Shown here piece after piece: positions 63,061-64,000 of a stretch of DNA of 64,000 nucleotides. The notes under the pieces were generated by a model. It made no database searches, was not told the DNA's origin, and was given only the letters and a program-made list of their open reading frames with translations. The stretch comes from Lineus longissimus (lineage: Eukaryota > Nemertea > Pilidiophora > Heteronemertea > Lineidae), in contig NC_088310.1 in assembly GCF_910592395.1 (NCBI RefSeq), positions 11,789,501 through 11,853,500 on the forward strand, in the 5' to 3' direction. The position numbers were made by a program, and so were the translations under genes. Position 1 is the stretch's first letter. Each line of letters begins with the position of its first letter.

Positions 63061-63699
63061 GGTGTAATAGAGAGTCACATTGATGACTTCATCCATGCAG
63101 GTTGCTATGAATTTGCCACGTTGGTGATGGACTAATTGCGTGAGCGCTTCCTGGCGGGTCGTATTGAAGACACAGCATTTTATGTTGGGTTCAAATTGGT
63201 TCAATCAGAGGATGGATTTCTGTTGGATCAGAGCGAGTACACTGAAAGTGTTGATCCGATCGAACTTGCTGCTGAAAGACAGTGTAGAAAACAAGATGAG
63301 TTGACTAGCAAGGAGAAAACAATGTACATAAGTGTTGTAGGTCGCCTAAATTGCGCTGTGCAGGGCACTACACGTACTAGGCCTGAGTTTGCATTCGAGA
63401 TGATTGATCTCAGCACAAAATTCAACAAGGCTAAGGTGGTTGACATAATATTGCAGTTAAATAAGGCTGTGAAAAAGCTAAAATCAGAAAGATCTGAGCT
63501 GTGGTTCCCTGCGTTGGGGGATCGAAGAGAATGGCGCCTGGATATAAGTGCCATTCAGCAGTGTATCGAACGAAAGGACATAAACACTGTGAGGTGGCTC
63601 CCAGGAGATTACCAGGTTGCAAACTGTATGACGAAGAAAGGCGCATCCGCTGATACGTTGGTGCATGTATTGAGAACAGGAAAACGTAAAGACTACTGA
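63061..63699 (+). pseudogene. Copia RT C-terminus and RNase H remnant
   Basis: Starts with SHIDDFIHAG (DD box); a stop lies at 63,133-63,135. The open part (63,136-63,699) has LDQSEYTES, VVGRLNCAVQGTTRTRPEFA and, at the end, VRWLPGDYQVANCMTKKGAS, the conserved copia C-terminus. The RNase H catalytic core expected between LGDRREW and AIQQCIERKD is missing. Confidence 0.85.
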
Positions 63700-63885
63700 G
63701 TGAGACGAAGTGTCAGTGAATATTAAAGCGTGTAATAGACAATGCTTTGAAGTGCTGTGTGATTGATTATTCATTTTGGGTTACGTGTTTTAGAAGTTTA
63801 CTGTTTTGAAATTTCAGCCTGCTTCACTTTCTTTTGTCAATTCATTTAGTGGTTATGTTGTGCGTACGTTAATAATTGTTGACTT

Positions 63886-63900
63886 GAAGAGAAGGAAAGA
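63886..63900 (+). other. Polypurine tract
   Basis: GAAGAGAAGGAAAGA upstream of the 3' LTR. It is 17 bases from the LTR start, farther than usual, so the boundary or the tract may be imperfectly placed. Confidence 0.5.
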
Positions 63901-63917
63901 CAATCAATTTTTGTCAA

Positions 63918-64000
63918 TGTTAATGTTTAATGTATGCTCCCTGATGTGACGTCAGAGTATCTTGTGTTGTGAAGAATATATGTGTTGTGTCCTTTTATCA
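63918..64000 (+). repeat. 3' LTR of copia element, cut by window end
   Basis: TGTTAATGTTTAATGTATGC matches the 5' LTR start with few differences. The matching tttatca ends at the last base of the window, so the terminal bases and the target duplication are not visible. Confidence 0.85.

Larger units (their letters stand above)
58069..64000 (+). mobile_element. Ty1/copia-type LTR retrotransposon, defective
   Basis: Order: 5' LTR, initiator-Met-tRNA-type primer site, gag, protease, integrase, reverse transcriptase, RNase H remnant, purine tract, 3' LTR. Integrase before reverse transcriptase identifies the copia class. Frameshifts occur in gag, at protease/integrase and at integrase/RT. A reversed LINE interrupts RT and part of RNase H is deleted. 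The 3' LTR runs to the window edge. Very short LTRs and the protease motif LDSACTSTVCG suggest the GalEa-type group of animal copia elements (an inference). Confidence 0.9.

Noticed and set aside
1-64000. CRISPR array, bacterial operon, rRNA or intact tRNA genes.
   Set aside because: No regularly spaced identical repeats with unique spacers, no ribosome-binding-site-led gene runs and no rRNA or clean tRNA signatures were seen.

Overview
This window is animal nuclear DNA. It is AT-rich, its coding content is split by spliceosomal introns, and it carries metazoan-type class A receptors, CR1/L2-like LINEs, PIF/Harbinger DNA transposons, a Ty3/gypsy fragment and a Ty1/copia element with an initiator-Met-tRNA-type primer site. 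Nothing prokaryotic is present. The element mix would suit a marine invertebrate (echinoderm, hemichordate, lancelet or lophotrochozoan), but the sequence alone does not decide the phylum.

Region 1 (1-15,650) is a tandem array of 3-4 kb units read on the minus strand. Three units each carry one intact intronless receptor gene of the rhodopsin class (3513-4502, 7537-8523, 10948-11970). The middle unit carries a 763-bp inverted-repeat transposon. A fourth, gene-less partial unit is split by an internally deleted LINE.

Region 2 (15,650-30,000) is gene-poor. It holds a duplicated exon fragment of the phosphodiesterase gene described next, a broken Ty3/gypsy element interrupted by a 471-bp miniature element, a LINE fragment, and a large inverted repeat (23.2-24.06 kb against 26.37-27.29 kb).

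Region 3 (30,000-43,830) is a minus-strand gene for a probable secreted PLC-like phosphodiesterase. Four 5' exons (43,829-39,792) join in phase. A fifth exon at 30,312-30,148, with a polyadenylation signal, has the matching phase and looks like the C-terminus. The roughly 9.5-kb interval between exons 4 and 5 is filled by three Harbinger copies, two tandem C-tract elements and inverted flank duplications.

Region 4 (43,830-58,070) has no firmly recognised host gene. It contains several exon-like frames, a HARBI1-like transposase fragment, fold-back elements, LINE 3' ends and a very recent 994-bp tandem repeat (53,662-56,093).

Region 5 (58,069-64,000) is a nearly complete but defective Ty1/copia element with 110-bp LTRs, split by a nested, reversed LINE. 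Its 3' LTR runs off the window edge.

The likely functional host genes are the three receptors and, if its last exon is correctly assigned, the phosphodiesterase. Most of the rest is layered mobile DNA, and several insertions can be dated relative to one another by nesting.
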